NCBI GenBank assembly: GCA_031363945.1
Contig: JANLVJ010000013.1
Span: 124,001-188,000 of the forward strand
Direction of reading: 5' to 3'
DNA: 64,000 nt
Source: JANLVJ01 sp031363945
GTDB taxonomy: Bacteria > Bacteroidota > Bacteroidia > Sphingobacteriales > Sphingobacteriaceae
Every line of letters starts with the position of its first letter. Position 1 is the stretch's first letter. The notes beneath the pieces were generated by a model, which was given only the letters and a program-made list of their open reading frames with translations, was not told the DNA's origin and ran no database searches. Below, piece by piece: positions 1 through 9,019 of the stretch. The position numbers and the translations under genes are program-made.

Positions 1-2
1 AA

Positions 3-74
3 GGTGTAGGCAGAAGGTCTTTACCAGATACGGTATTAATAGCATCGGTTGCGTATACGTACAAGAGCCAATAG
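3..74 (+). CDS. Possible 3' end of an upstream gene (partial)
   Basis: An open frame enters at the window edge and ends at a TAG at 72-74, 11 bases before the next start codon. Its last residues read GVGRRSLPDTVLIASVAYTY followed by KSQ. I do not recognise the family. The tight spacing to the DUF5009 gene would fit an operon, but 23 codons are too few to be sure that this is coding. Confidence 0.3.
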   Translation, partial: GVGRRSLPDTVLIASVAYTYKSQ

Positions 75-85
75 AACCAGTAATT

Positions 86-1324
86 ATGGATGCCCATCAG
101 AACGTTGAAACATTGAACTTAGTTGATGTTTCAATAGCTTCTAAATCAATAAACCGTATAGAGTCAATCGATGTGCTCAGAGCATTAACAATGGTCATGA
201 TGATCTTTGTTAATGACCTGGGCTCATTAAGAAAAATTCCAGAATGGCTTGATCATGTAAAAGCTGACGTTGACGGCATTGGACTTGCTGATACTGTATT
301 TCCAGCATTTTTATTTTTAGTAGGCCTCTCTCTACCCTATGCAATAGCTCACCGTTTGAGAAAAGGTGATTCTCTGATGCAGCTAATCGCCCATATTCTA
401 TCACGTTCTTTTGCCTTGATTGTCATGGGGGTATTTTTGGTGAACGGAGAAACCATAAACAGCCAGGCAACAGGATTTGATCACTATATCTGGAACCCTC
501 TGTGCTGCATTTCTTTCATTCTGATCTGGAATGTATATCCCTTGAAAATCGGAAGACACCTTAAAATCTGGGCCAGGGTAACAGGGGTAGTCCTGCTCTG
601 CTTACTGGCATTTATTTATAGAGGAGGTGATAATGGTATTATTAATCGTTTTGCCGCCCAATGGTGGGGAATTCTTGGGCTTATTGGCTGGGCTTATCTG
701 GCAACAGCAATAATAACAGTATTCTTAAGAGATCGTTTATGGCTGCTGATATTAGTATGGGCCTTATTTAGTGGAATCAGCTTGCTCTATACAGAAGAAA
801 TCATAGGTCATACTGGCTTTTTCTGGTTTGTTCCCGCAGCAATTATAGGTGGCTCACTTACGGGGTTAATTATGGGGGGAGTTATTATTGCAACTCTCTT
901 TGAGCGGCTTAGAAGAAAACATCCTGTGAGGATGACTTTCCTGTTTATCGCAATTTTTGCCCTCTTAATTGGATTATGTTATTACAGCCATAATTTCTAC
1001 ATCATTTCTAAGATCGATGCCAGCCTGCCCTGGGTATATCTTTGCACAGCGATAACCCTGCTCGCTTTTACTGCAATTTATTGGCTGACTGATGTACTGG
1101 GCAAGGCTTCCTGGTTTAGTTTTATTAAACCAGCAGGTACCGATACCTTATTATGTTATCTGATTCCTTATTTGCTGGTGAGTCTGGTATATGCCAGTCA
1201 TCTTAAAATCCCGGTTTTCTTTCTGACAGGAACTCTGGGTTTAGTCAAATCATTTTTATTTGCCATGGCCTGCGTCTGGATAACGGCGGGTCTGAATAAA
1301 ATTGGTATCAGACTAAAATTATAG
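86..1324 (+). CDS. DUF5009/heparan-alpha-glucosaminide N-acetyltransferase-like membrane protein
   Basis: A 412-residue integral membrane protein with about ten hydrophobic segments. After a short polar N-terminus it carries the family signature RIESIDVLRALTMVMMIFVN followed by a Phe-Pro-Ala-Phe-Leu-Phe segment, typical of the DUF5009/HGSNAT-like acyltransferase group. Human HGSNAT acetylates heparan sulfate across the lysosomal membrane. In Bacteroidota these proteins often stand beside glycan catabolic genes and are presumed to acetylate amino sugars, but the substrate is not proven. The first ATG (86) is used; a start closer to the Arg-Ile-Glu-Ser motif is possible. Length and topology are normal for the family, so family assignment is fairly sure and function is inferred. 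Confidence 0.8.
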   Translation: MDAHQNVETLNLVDVSIASKSINRIESIDVLRALTMVMMIFVNDLGSLRKIPEWLDHVKADVDGIGLADTVFPAFLFLVGLSLPYAIAHRLRKGDSLMQLIAHILSRSFALIVMGVFLVNGETINSQATGFDHYIWNPLCCISFILIWNVYPLKIGRHLKIWARVTGVVLLCLLAFIYRGGDNGIINRFAAQWWGILGLIGWAYLATAIITVFLRDRLWLLILVWALFSGISLLYTEEIIGHTGFFWFVPAAIIGGSLTGLIMGGVIIATLFERLRRKHPVRMTFLFIAIFALLIGLCYYSHNFYIISKIDASLPWVYLCTAITLLAFTAIYWLTDVLGKASWFSFIKPAGTDTLLCYLIPYLLVSLVYASHLKIPVFFLTGTLGLVKSFLFAMACVWITAGLNKIGIRLKL

Positions 1325-1464
1325 TAATGGGCTGAGCATTTAGATAATTTAAATTCCAGCAGGTTAAAAACACTGGATTTTTTTTACTTTGTATGAAAAG
1401 GCTTTAATTATGAAGACTCTGGTAGTTGAATTGGAATCGTAAAATTAATCAGCTATAAAAACGG

Positions 1465-2187
1465 TTAAGATTCTTCACGAATGCGCATATTGGTATAAAC
1501 CACGTTCACATCTTCGTCTTCTTCCATTTTATCAATCAGCTTGGTTAATTCTTCTTCCTGTTCCGGGCTTATGTCCATGTATGATAGCGGAAAACGCTGG
1601 AGATCAGAGCTGATTACATGTACACCTTTTTCTTCCAGGGCTTTTTGCATGCCTCCAAAATCAACGAATGCAGTATAGATAATTATTTCGCCTTCATCTT
1701 CTTCCAGATCTTCGGCGCCAAAATCAATTAATTCAAGTTCAAGTTCTTCAAGACTCATACCACCGGCATTGATTCTAAATACACCCTTTCTTTCAAAAAC
1801 AAAGTTCAGCATGCCTGAAGTACCCAGACTGCCTTCGTTTCTGGTGAAAATACTGCGTACATTGGCTACTGTGCGTTTTATATTATCAGTAGATGTTTCT
1901 ACCAGCACTGCTACACCATGTGCACCATACCCTTCATAAACAACTTCTTCATAATTCTTTTCATCTTTTGAAGAAGCACGTTTTATTGCGGCATCAATGC
2001 GGTCTTTGGGCATATTTATACCCTTGGCATTTTGAATTACAACTCTTAATCTTGAATTCGAACTCGGATCAGGGCCGTTTGCCTTGACAGCCATTACAAT
2101 ATCTTTACCAATACGGGTGAAGGCCTTGGCCATCTTGCCCCAGCGTTTGAATTTTCTTTCTTTTCTGAATTCGTATGCTCTTCCCAT
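1465..2187 (-). CDS. YebC/PmpR family transcription or translation regulator
   Basis: A 240-residue soluble protein of the YebC/TACO1 family. The N-terminus MGRAYEFRKERKFKRWG followed by KMAKAFTRIGKDI is the Bacteroidota form of the family hallmark. The middle shows the conserved GYGAHGVAVLVE and TDNIKRTVANVRSIF motifs, and the C-terminus is acidic. Members are described as DNA-binding regulators and, more recently, as ribosome-associated factors easing polyproline translation; the sequence cannot decide between these. I start at the ATG at 2187, because the two codons upstream begin with TTG and every family member starts near MGRAYE. It lies 33 bases downstream of marC on the same strand, probably in one transcript. 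Confidence 0.93.
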   Translation of the reverse strand: MGRAYEFRKERKFKRWGKMAKAFTRIGKDIVMAVKANGPDPSSNSRLRVVIQNAKGINMPKDRIDAAIKRASSKDEKNYEEVVYEGYGAHGVAVLVETSTDNIKRTVANVRSIFTRNEGSLGTSGMLNFVFERKGVFRINAGGMSLEELELELIDFGAEDLEEDEGEIIIYTAFVDFGGMQKALEEKGVHVISSDLQRFPLSYMDISPEQEEELTKLIDKMEEDEDVNVVYTNMRIREES

Positions 2188-2220
2188 AATCAATTTTCAA
2201 AGCTGAAATTACTGAAAATC

Positions 2221-2808
2221 CTATAAATGTGCATTGCTTCTGAATAGCTTGATAGCAATGGCGAGTAAAATTACGCCAAAGGCTTTTCTTAGTATGCTCA
2301 CACCGGTTCTACCAAGAATACGCTCAAGATGATAGGTATTTTTTAAAACCAGGTAAACAAAAAGTGTATTTATTAATATACCGACAATGATATTTTGGGT
2401 TTGAAATTCCGCTTTCAGCGATAAAATGGTTGTCATGGTGCCAGCACCTGCGATCAGCGGAAATGCGAGTGGAATGATTGAAGCCGTTTCAGGTATCGCA
2501 TCTTTAAAAATATTAATTCCCAATACCATTTCTACAGCAAGTATGAAAATAATGAATGAACCAGCTATGGCAAAAGAGCTTATGTCTAGACCAATGACCC
2601 TTAACATTGACTCACCAACAAATAAAAAAAGTATCATCAGTACCATAGCTACTATTGAGGCTTTTTCTGACTCAATATGCCCGGCTTTATTACGTAGCTG
2701 TATGATGATGGGAATTGATCCGATGATATCTATAATAGCAAATAACACGGTCGAAACTGTGAGAATCTCTTTGAATTCGAAGTGAAAGAAGTTTTTCTCG
2801 GGTACCAT
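2221..2808 (-). CDS. MarC family integral membrane protein
   Basis: A 195-residue protein with about six transmembrane helices, typical length for MarC/UPF0056. It begins its first helix with FKEILTVSTVLFAIIDIIGS and then carries the family's IPIIIQLR pattern; later comes PLAFPLIAGAGTMTTILSL, the second half-repeat characteristic of MarC proteins. MarC was once linked to multiple antibiotic resistance, but that link was withdrawn and the transported substrate is unknown. The gene precedes yebC on the same strand with a 33-base gap. ATG start at 2808. Confidence 0.9.
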   Translation of the reverse strand: MVPEKNFFHFEFKEILTVSTVLFAIIDIIGSIPIIIQLRNKAGHIESEKASIVAMVLMILFLFVGESMLRVIGLDISSFAIAGSFIIFILAVEMVLGINIFKDAIPETASIIPLAFPLIAGAGTMTTILSLKAEFQTQNIIVGILINTLFVYLVLKNTYHLERILGRTGVSILRKAFGVILLAIAIKLFRSNAHL

Positions 2809-2969
2809 TAAATTTATTCTATGCCTGCCTATTATTTATGATAACAAACAATATAACAAAATTCTGTTTCAACGGGCTGAATAATTAACAATTTGGTGTC
2901 ATGCACATTTCTGATTGAAATTTCCTGGTTACACGATTTAAATTTGTTGAATTGTAATTTTAAGCACAT

Positions 2970-3000
2970 AAAAAAGCCGGAAAATAACTCTTCCGGCTCT
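2970..3000 (-). terminator. Rho-independent terminator after the DJ-1/PfpI gene
   Basis: Read on the minus strand, an 8-bp stem AGCCGGAA/TTCCGGCT with an 8-base loop is followed by a run of six T. It starts about 20 bases after the stop codon of the 3019-3705 gene. Confidence 0.85.
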
Positions 3001-3018
3001 AACTAAAAATTAACACAA

Positions 3019-3705
3019 TTACTTTTTAAGTGTCAGTGTTTCCAAAAGCAGTTTGGCGGCAGCTTCAGATGAACCTGGGTTTTGGCCTGTTATTAACTGT
3101 CCGTCCTGTTGAACATAAGAACCCCAGTCTGCCCCTTTACTATAATGAGCACCTAATTTCTTAAGTTCACTTTCTAGCATAAAAGGAACTACTGTTGAAA
3201 GGTGTACTGCGTCTTCTTCAGAATTCGTGAACCCTGTTACGTTTTTTCCTTTTACCAGCGGGTCACCGTTTTTTGCTTTTACATTCACCAAGGCCGCAGG
3301 TGCATGGCAAACGAATGCAATAGGTTTGCCATTTGAATAAAAATCTTCGATCAGTGAGATAGACGTTGCATCAGTTGAGAGATCCCATAATGGACCATGG
3401 CCGCCCGGATAAAAAACTGCGTCATAATCAGTCTGTTTTACATCAGAAAGCCTATGTGTATGGCTTAGCTTTTCTTTCACTGCAATATCTTTATTATAGC
3501 GCTCAGTGGCAGGGGTTGACGCGTCGGCTGCCTCACTTTTTGGGTCGATTGGGGGCTGCCCACCCTTTGGAGAAGCGATTGTTATGTCTATACCGGCGTC
3601 AAAGAGTAAATAATATGGCGCGGCAAATTCCTCAATCCAAAAACCAGTTTTCTTTCCGGTATTTCCTAACTCACTGTGTGAGGTTAATACAAAGAGTATT
3701 TTCAT
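3019..3705 (-). CDS. DJ-1/PfpI superfamily protein (Hsp31/glyoxalase III-like)
   Basis: A 228-residue cytosolic protein of the class I glutamine amidotransferase-like superfamily. The nucleophile elbow reads PIAFVCHAPAALV with the reactive cysteine at Cys133, and the preceding loop YPGGHGPLWDLSTD is typical of the Hsp31/YhbO-like 'type 1 glutamine amidotransferase domain' group. The N-terminal GFWIEEFAAPYYLL carries the conserved glutamate of the catalytic site. Relatives act as methylglyoxal glyoxalases, deglycases or holdase chaperones under carbonyl or heat stress. No amidotransferase partner lies beside it. It is probably monocistronic: its own terminator follows, and a gene-poor stretch precedes it. 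Confidence 0.9.
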   Translation of the reverse strand: MKILFVLTSHSELGNTGKKTGFWIEEFAAPYYLLFDAGIDITIASPKGGQPPIDPKSEAADASTPATERYNKDIAVKEKLSHTHRLSDVKQTDYDAVFYPGGHGPLWDLSTDATSISLIEDFYSNGKPIAFVCHAPAALVNVKAKNGDPLVKGKNVTGFTNSEEDAVHLSTVVPFMLESELKKLGAHYSKGADWGSYVQQDGQLITGQNPGSSEAAAKLLLETLTLKK

Positions 3706-3878
3706 GATGATAAATCTTTTCGATGTGTGTACAAATCTAGTTCGGGTTATAAGTTTTTAACCTTGAATAAAGATAATTTATCAATTCAGGTCTCAGGGTA
3801 ATATTTTTAAAGCAAAATAGGTTGTCTTTTAAGAAGCCTATCTTTGTTCTATTTTTTTTCTGTCACAATTCTAAGGTC

Positions 3879-4046
3879 CTAATGTAAATTAGATTCTACT
3901 CTTCTGTTTTTTCCTCTGCCTTGACCAGTATTATTACTAGCAATTGTATGAACATACCCCATTCCATTGCTTATTATCTGACTTGCATTCTGATGACCTG
4001 TAACAACAATACTGTTATTTTCGAATGTCAAAACTACCAGCGGTTA
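3879..4046 (-). pseudogene. Decayed C-terminal fragment of an OmpA-family protein
   Basis: On the minus strand a short open frame ending in TAG at 3879-3881 encodes SIVVTGHQNASQIISNGMGY, then VHTIASNNTGQGRGKNRRVE. This matches the last part of OmpA-like peptidoglycan-binding domains (TGH-TDN, then SRI-x3-G-x-G, then PIASN-x-T-x2-GR-x-NRRVE). The middle of the domain, with the NxxLSxxRA helix, is missing, as if about 30 codons were deleted, and a TAA interrupts the frame at about 4047-4049. No start codon or signal peptide can be attached. I read it as the remnant of a lost outer-membrane protein gene. Confidence 0.65.
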
Positions 4047-4164
4047 CCAGATAGATATTATATCCCAGATCTAATATGAGTCCTTGACTTAAACAAAACT
4101 TAACGCCACATATCTATCGTTAATGGAATACTTTTTGCGAACTTTCCTTGAATAATTCTGTAAG
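4047..4164. other. Intergenic stretch upstream of Ku
   Basis: The gap between the DJ-1 gene and Ku (3706-4164) is about 460 bases long. Apart from the OmpA remnant at 3879-4046 and a weak hairpin near 3825-3850 I recognise no gene, RNA or mobile element. No good TAnnTTTG promoter element stands out directly before Ku. Confidence 0.4.
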
Positions 4165-4944
4165 ATGAAAAGTCTGTGGAGGGGCTCATTAAGTTTTGGT
4201 CTCGTAAATATTCCTGTTCAATTATTTAGCGCCACTATTTCACATGCCCTTGATTTTGATATGCTTGATAAATCAGACCATGCTCAGATTAAGTACCAGA
4301 GGGTAAATGAAAAAACTGGTAAAGAAGTACCCTGGAGCCAAATAGTAAAAGGATATTTGCTTGACCGAGAGTATGTGATTCTTGATGATACTGACTTTGA
4401 ACAAGCAAGCCCTAAGAAATCTAAACTGATAGAAATTGAAGAATTCGTCGAAATATCAGAAATCAGCAGCATCTTTTATGAAACAGCCTATTATATCATA
4501 CCAGATAAAGGCAATACAAAGGCCTATAGTCTGTTCTTGAATGCATTAAAAAAAACTGGCAAGGCAGGAGTTGCACGTTTTATTATGCGCAGTTCTGAAA
4601 ACCTGGCTCTCATTCAAGCTGGAGATAATTGTATGCTTTTAATCAAAATTCGCTTTCAGGATGAAATTCGTTCAACAGAAGAACTCGATCTGCCAGTTGC
4701 GGATAAATTCACCAAAATGGAAATGGATATGGCTACTGACCTGATAGAGCAATATTCATCACCATTTGATCCGGCGAAATTCAAGAATGAATATAAAAAT
4801 GAGCTTCTAAGCATTATTCATACAAAGGTGTCGGGTAAAAAATCAATCATAAAAAAACTGAATTTTCCTGAAATCACAGACAGCAATCTTTTTGAAGAAC
4901 TTAAAGCAAGCCTGGCAGTAAAAAGAAAGCTTCCTGCTTCCTGA
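4165..4944 (+). CDS. ku: Ku protein (non-homologous end joining)
   Basis: A 259-residue bacterial Ku. It opens with the family hallmark MKSLWRGSLSFGLVNIPVQL and continues with the beta-barrel core motifs Y-Q-R-V-N, G-Y, and FYETAYYIIPDKGN followed by KAYSLF. The protein ends soon after the core (the C-terminal tail is short), as in the minimal prokaryotic Ku homodimer. Ku encircles DNA ends and recruits the ligase LigD. No ligD or other repair ligase is present in this window, so the partner must be elsewhere or absent. The gene converges with the amino-acid permease gene 52 bases downstream. A remnant of an outer-membrane gene lies just upstream, suggesting local rearrangement. Confidence 0.95.
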   Translation: MKSLWRGSLSFGLVNIPVQLFSATISHALDFDMLDKSDHAQIKYQRVNEKTGKEVPWSQIVKGYLLDREYVILDDTDFEQASPKKSKLIEIEEFVEISEISSIFYETAYYIIPDKGNTKAYSLFLNALKKTGKAGVARFIMRSSENLALIQAGDNCMLLIKIRFQDEIRSTEELDLPVADKFTKMEMDMATDLIEQYSSPFDPAKFKNEYKNELLSIIHTKVSGKKSIIKKLNFPEITDSNLFEELKASLAVKRKLPAS

Positions 4945-4996
4945 CATAACTGACAGGTTTCAGAAAGCTCAAAGAAATATGCACCTATTTTAAAAT

Positions 4997-6502
4997 TTAA
5001 CTGCCACTTGTATTTTCAGCAGCAATCCGTCTTCTGATTATACTATTTTTTACTGAATAGGTGTAGTAGATGACAAAACCTATTGCCATCCATACAAGTA
5101 AACGTAACCAATTTTCTTTACCAAGACCTACCATCATGGCAACACATACTAAAATAGCAAGTATTGGCACTAGTGGTACAAAAGGTACTTTAAATGGGCG
5201 CTCTACATCAGGATCTGTTTTGCGCATTACAATAATACCCAGACTAACCAGTGAAAAAGCAAACAGTGTTCCGATGCTTGTCATATCACCAACAACATTT
5301 CCAGGTATGAATGCAGAGAATAAACCTACAAACAGCATGAATAATAAATTTGATCTATACGGGGTGCGAAATTTAGGGTGCAGGTTTGAAAAGATTTTCG
5401 GTACCAGACCATCTTTAGACATCGAATAAAAGACCCTTGTCTGCCCTAGCAGCATAACCAGAATAACAGAAGAAAATCCAAATAATATCGCAATTGTTAC
5501 CAACAGTTCTAGCCATTGGTATGGCAGATAAGTACGTATTGCATAGGCCACTGATGCCTCTTTACCTTGTGTTATAAACTCTTTGTAATTTGCCAATCCG
5601 GTAAGTACGTAAGAAAATAAGATATATAGAACCGTGCAAACAGCAAGTGAAACGAGTAAGCCGATGGGCATGTCTTTTTTTGGGTTCTTTGCCTCCTGAG
5701 CTGCCGTAGAAACAGCATCAAAACCAATAAAGGCAAAGAAAACAATTCCTGCACCAGCCAGGATACCTGTCATTCCATAATGACCAAAACCACCATTTGC
5801 TGGCTGGTCTTTATTCCATGAACCAAATTCATGCGCATTGGCTGGAATATATGGGGTGTGGTTCAGTGGATTCATATAATGCCAGCCTAAAACAATAAAC
5901 AGCAGTACTATTGAAACCTTTGTGATGACTATAATATTATTCACCATAGCAGACTCCTGGGTGCCTCTTATCAGAAGCAGACTGAGTACAACTATAATAA
6001 ATAGTGCGGGAATATTAATAATACCATGCAAATGTGTTAAAGAATCAGTTTCAAATGGTGAATGACTGAATTGATAAGGAACCCGCAAATGAATATATCC
6101 CAGAAGATTATTAAGGTATTCTGACCATGATATTGATACAGTTGCAGCACCAAGGGCATATTCTAACACAAGATCCCAACCAATAATCCATGCCACGGTT
6201 TCACCCATGGTAGCATATGAATAGGTATATGCACTACCTGCAATAGGTATCATGGAAGCAAATTCTGCATAGCATAATCCTGCAAGAGCACAGCCTACTG
6301 CAGCCAGTATAAATGAGAAAGTGACTGCTGGACCTGCATGTTCTCCTGCGGCCTGTGCGGTACGAACGAACAAGCCAGCTCCGATAATTGCACCGATCCC
6401 TAAAGCGATCAGGTTGAAACTGGTTAATGTACGCTTTAAAGTTCCTTCACCAGTTGCCTCAGATTCCTTTAATAATGAGCTTAATGACTTTCTGTATTTC
6501 AT
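4997..6502 (-). CDS. APC-superfamily amino acid permease (CAT/YfnA-like)
   Basis: A 501-residue inner-membrane transporter with 12 or more predicted helices. Helix 1 holds the substrate-site motif GIGAIIGAGLFVRTAQAAGE, followed by the long conserved segment ASMIPIAGSAYTYSYATMGE and IGWDLVLEYALGAATVSISW, which together are typical of the cationic amino acid transporter (CAT, SLC7A1-3-like) and YfnA group. FFAFIGFDAVSTAAQEAKNP is the conserved loop of the same group. It probably imports amino acids by proton symport; the substrate cannot be told from sequence. It is not in an obvious operon, and its 3' end converges on Ku. Confidence 0.9.
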   Translation of the reverse strand: MKYRKSLSSLLKESEATGEGTLKRTLTSFNLIALGIGAIIGAGLFVRTAQAAGEHAGPAVTFSFILAAVGCALAGLCYAEFASMIPIAGSAYTYSYATMGETVAWIIGWDLVLEYALGAATVSISWSEYLNNLLGYIHLRVPYQFSHSPFETDSLTHLHGIINIPALFIIVVLSLLLIRGTQESAMVNNIIVITKVSIVLLFIVLGWHYMNPLNHTPYIPANAHEFGSWNKDQPANGGFGHYGMTGILAGAGIVFFAFIGFDAVSTAAQEAKNPKKDMPIGLLVSLAVCTVLYILFSYVLTGLANYKEFITQGKEASVAYAIRTYLPYQWLELLVTIAILFGFSSVILVMLLGQTRVFYSMSKDGLVPKIFSNLHPKFRTPYRSNLLFMLFVGLFSAFIPGNVVGDMTSIGTLFAFSLVSLGIIVMRKTDPDVERPFKVPFVPLVPILAILVCVAMMVGLGKENWLRLLVWMAIGFVIYYTYSVKNSIIRRRIAAENTSGS

Positions 6503-6623
6503 TTAATTGTTAGATGTAATTTTTTTGGTGGGGTTGTGACGAAATTAATCATTATTGTCAATAAAAAAATTACCCATGGATCAACCTGTTGAATTTTTTG
6601 CTGATAAATCAGGTTTATTTTAA

Positions 6624-8843
6624 TTAATCCTTTTTTGTGCTGATAGAAGAGGTAGCCTTATGATTTTTAGTTAAAACCAATGACATAGAATGCTTAACTG
6701 GTAGTGATGACTGTTTTACAGGCAATTTATGCACTGCAATATAGGGAGCAATTACTAATGAAACAATTGACATCAATTTAATCAGGATATTCATCGATGG
6801 ACCAGAAGTATCTTTGAAAGGATCCCCTACAGTATCTCCTGTAACGGAAGCTTTATGGGCATCAGAACCTTTATATTCCATTTTACCGTTTATTTCTACC
6901 CCTTTTTCAAAAGATTTCTTTGCATTATCCCATGCACCGCCGGCATTTGACTGAAAAATACCCATTAATACTCCTGAAACAGTTACACCTGCCAAAAGCC
7001 CACCCAATACTTCAGGTCCGAAAGAGAAACCAATTATTAAAGGAACGATCAGTGCGATTGCACCAGGTAGCATCATTTCACGTAAAGATGCCTTGGTTGA
7101 TATAGCCACACATTTTTCATATTCTGGTTTGGCTTTATATTCCATTATACCTGGAATTTCTCTAAACTGTCTTCTCACTTCCTCGACCATAGCCATGGCC
7201 GCTCTACCAACAGCTGCTATAGCCAGAGATGAGAAAATATAGGGAATCATACCGCCTATGAATAATCCGGCCAGCACATCAGCGTGATAAATATTGATAG
7301 AATCAATTCCTGCAATACCCACAAAGGCTGCAAATAAAGCTAGTGAGGTAAGTGCTGCCGATGCAATGGCAAAGCCCTTGCCTGTAGCAGCAGTCGTATT
7401 TCCGACAGCATCAAGATTATCAGTACGCTGACGAACTTCTTTAGGCAGACCACTCATTTCAGCAATACCCCCTGCATTATCGGCAATCGGGCCAAATGCG
7501 TCAATTGATAATTGCATGGCAGTTGTAGCCATCATACCTGCGGCAGCAATGGCGACACCATATAAACCTGCAAATTTATAAGATCCATAAATACCTGCGG
7601 CAAGTACAAGAATAGGTAATACAGTTGATTCCATTCCTACGGCAAGGCCAGCGATGATATTTGTCGCATGACCAGTTGATGACTGTCTTATAATACCTTG
7701 TACAGGTCTTTTGCCCATGGCCGTATAATATTCAGTGATCAGGCTCATGAGCGTTCCTACTGCCAGACCAACCAGAATTGCCTCATACACATTGAATGCT
7801 GTAAAATTAACTCCTCTCAGGCTTAGTGTATCTGGTAGCATCCAGGTAACCAGAAAATAACTTGCTATGGCCGTAAAGATCACTGATGACCAGTTACCCA
7901 GATTTAACGCCTTCTGCACACTGTCTGTTTCTTTTTCAATGCGAACAAACACTGTTCCTGCAATAGAAAACAGGAGGCCCATGGCTGCAATTACAATAGG
8001 GAGTAAGATCGGGGCAATGCCGCCAAAATGATCGGCTGATACCATTTCACGACCCAAAACCATAGTTCCGAGCGTTGTTGCAACATATGAGCCAAACAAA
8101 TCGGCGCCCATTCCGGCTACGTCGCCCACATTATCTCCAACATTATCAGCAATAGTTGCGGGGTTTCGTACATCATCTTCAGGAATACCTGCTTCTACCT
8201 TTCCCACAAGATCTGCCCCTACATCTGCAGCCTTCGTATAGATACCACCACCAACACGGGCGAATAAAGCAATAGATTCTGCTCCTAGTGAAAATCCCGT
8301 TAAAACCTCCAATGCCTTTTGCATTTCAGGCCCATTGGCTGTAGCACCCTTACTACTTACAAAATACGTGTACAGGATAATGAAAAGACTTCCCAAACCT
8401 AAAACGGCTAGTCCTGCTACTCCGGTTCCCATAACTGAACCACCAGTGAATGATACCTTCAATGCTTTAGCCAGAGAAGTTCTTGCAGCTTGTGTGGTTC
8501 TAACATTTGCCTTTGTGGCTATGCGCATGCCTATGTAACCGGCAAAAGCTGAAAATACTGCACCAATTATAAATGCAAATGCAATTGCCGGACTTGAAGT
8601 AACTGACTGTGTGCCCAGGTAGAAGAGTAATAAGAATGCAATTCCTGCAAAATAGGAGAGAATTTTCCATTCAGCTTTTAAAAATGCCATGGCACCTTCT
8701 GCTATGTATCCTGCAAGTTGCTGCATGTTTTCGTCACCGGCATCTTGCTTTGATACCCAACGGCCCTGAACTATTGTGAAAATCAGACAGAGAATTCCAA
8801 GTAGGGGTGAGATGTAAATTAAATTGTGGTATAAAAACTCCAT
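6624..8843 (-). CDS. hppA: Membrane-bound pyrophosphatase, ion-pumping, K+-dependent type
   Basis: A 739-residue integral membrane enzyme with about 16 helices that hydrolyses pyrophosphate and pumps H+ and/or Na+ outward. The pyrophosphate-binding signature DVGADLVGKVE followed by AGIPEDDVRNPATIADNVGD, GDVAGMGADLFGSY is intact, as is the C-terminal GDTVGDPFKDTSGPS block. At about residues 481-488 the sequence reads GNTTAATGKG; the alanine at this position, instead of lysine, marks the K+-dependent subfamily. Whether it pumps Na+, H+ or both cannot be fixed here. The last 35 residues are a polar extension. A TAAATTTG element 56 bases upstream of the ATG fits the Bacteroidota -7 box. Confidence 0.95.
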   Translation of the reverse strand: MEFLYHNLIYISPLLGILCLIFTIVQGRWVSKQDAGDENMQQLAGYIAEGAMAFLKAEWKILSYFAGIAFLLLFYLGTQSVTSSPAIAFAFIIGAVFSAFAGYIGMRIATKANVRTTQAARTSLAKALKVSFTGGSVMGTGVAGLAVLGLGSLFIILYTYFVSSKGATANGPEMQKALEVLTGFSLGAESIALFARVGGGIYTKAADVGADLVGKVEAGIPEDDVRNPATIADNVGDNVGDVAGMGADLFGSYVATTLGTMVLGREMVSADHFGGIAPILLPIVIAAMGLLFSIAGTVFVRIEKETDSVQKALNLGNWSSVIFTAIASYFLVTWMLPDTLSLRGVNFTAFNVYEAILVGLAVGTLMSLITEYYTAMGKRPVQGIIRQSSTGHATNIIAGLAVGMESTVLPILVLAAGIYGSYKFAGLYGVAIAAAGMMATTAMQLSIDAFGPIADNAGGIAEMSGLPKEVRQRTDNLDAVGNTTAATGKGFAIASAALTSLALFAAFVGIAGIDSINIYHADVLAGLFIGGMIPYIFSSLAIAAVGRAAMAMVEEVRRQFREIPGIMEYKAKPEYEKCVAISTKASLREMMLPGAIALIVPLIIGFSFGPEVLGGLLAGVTVSGVLMGIFQSNAGGAWDNAKKSFEKGVEINGKMEYKGSDAHKASVTGDTVGDPFKDTSGPSMNILIKLMSIVSLVIAPYIAVHKLPVKQSSLPVKHSMSLVLTKNHKATSSISTKKD

Positions 8844-8898
8844 AAAAGCTATTTGATTTATTGTGGCAACTAAAAATAGGTTTACATTTTCTAATAGC

Positions 8899-8906
8899 CA
8901 AATTTA
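8899..8906 (-). promoter_or_regulatory. Possible -7 promoter element of hppA
   Basis: The minus strand reads TAAATTTG, an exact match to the Bacteroidota -7 consensus TAnnTTTG, 56 bases before the hppA start codon. No clear TTG at the -33 position is seen, so support is partial. Confidence 0.4.
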
Positions 8907-8966
8907 TCGTATAGCCTGTCTCAGTTTTATAGTTTATGGATGCCTGAACTGAATTGGTTTTAAAGC

Positions 8967-9002
8967 CAAACAGGGAGTATCATTACTGACACTCCCTGTT
9001 TG
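8967..9002 (-). terminator. Hairpin terminator after the DUF4142 gene
   Basis: A perfect 12-bp inverted repeat CAAACAGGGAGT/ACTCCCTGTTTG with a 12-base loop begins 18 bases after the stop of the 9020-9664 gene. The T tract on the minus strand is weak (GGCTTTAAAA), so termination may be incomplete. Confidence 0.65.
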
Positions 9003-9019
9003 CGGGTATCCTGTTTAAC

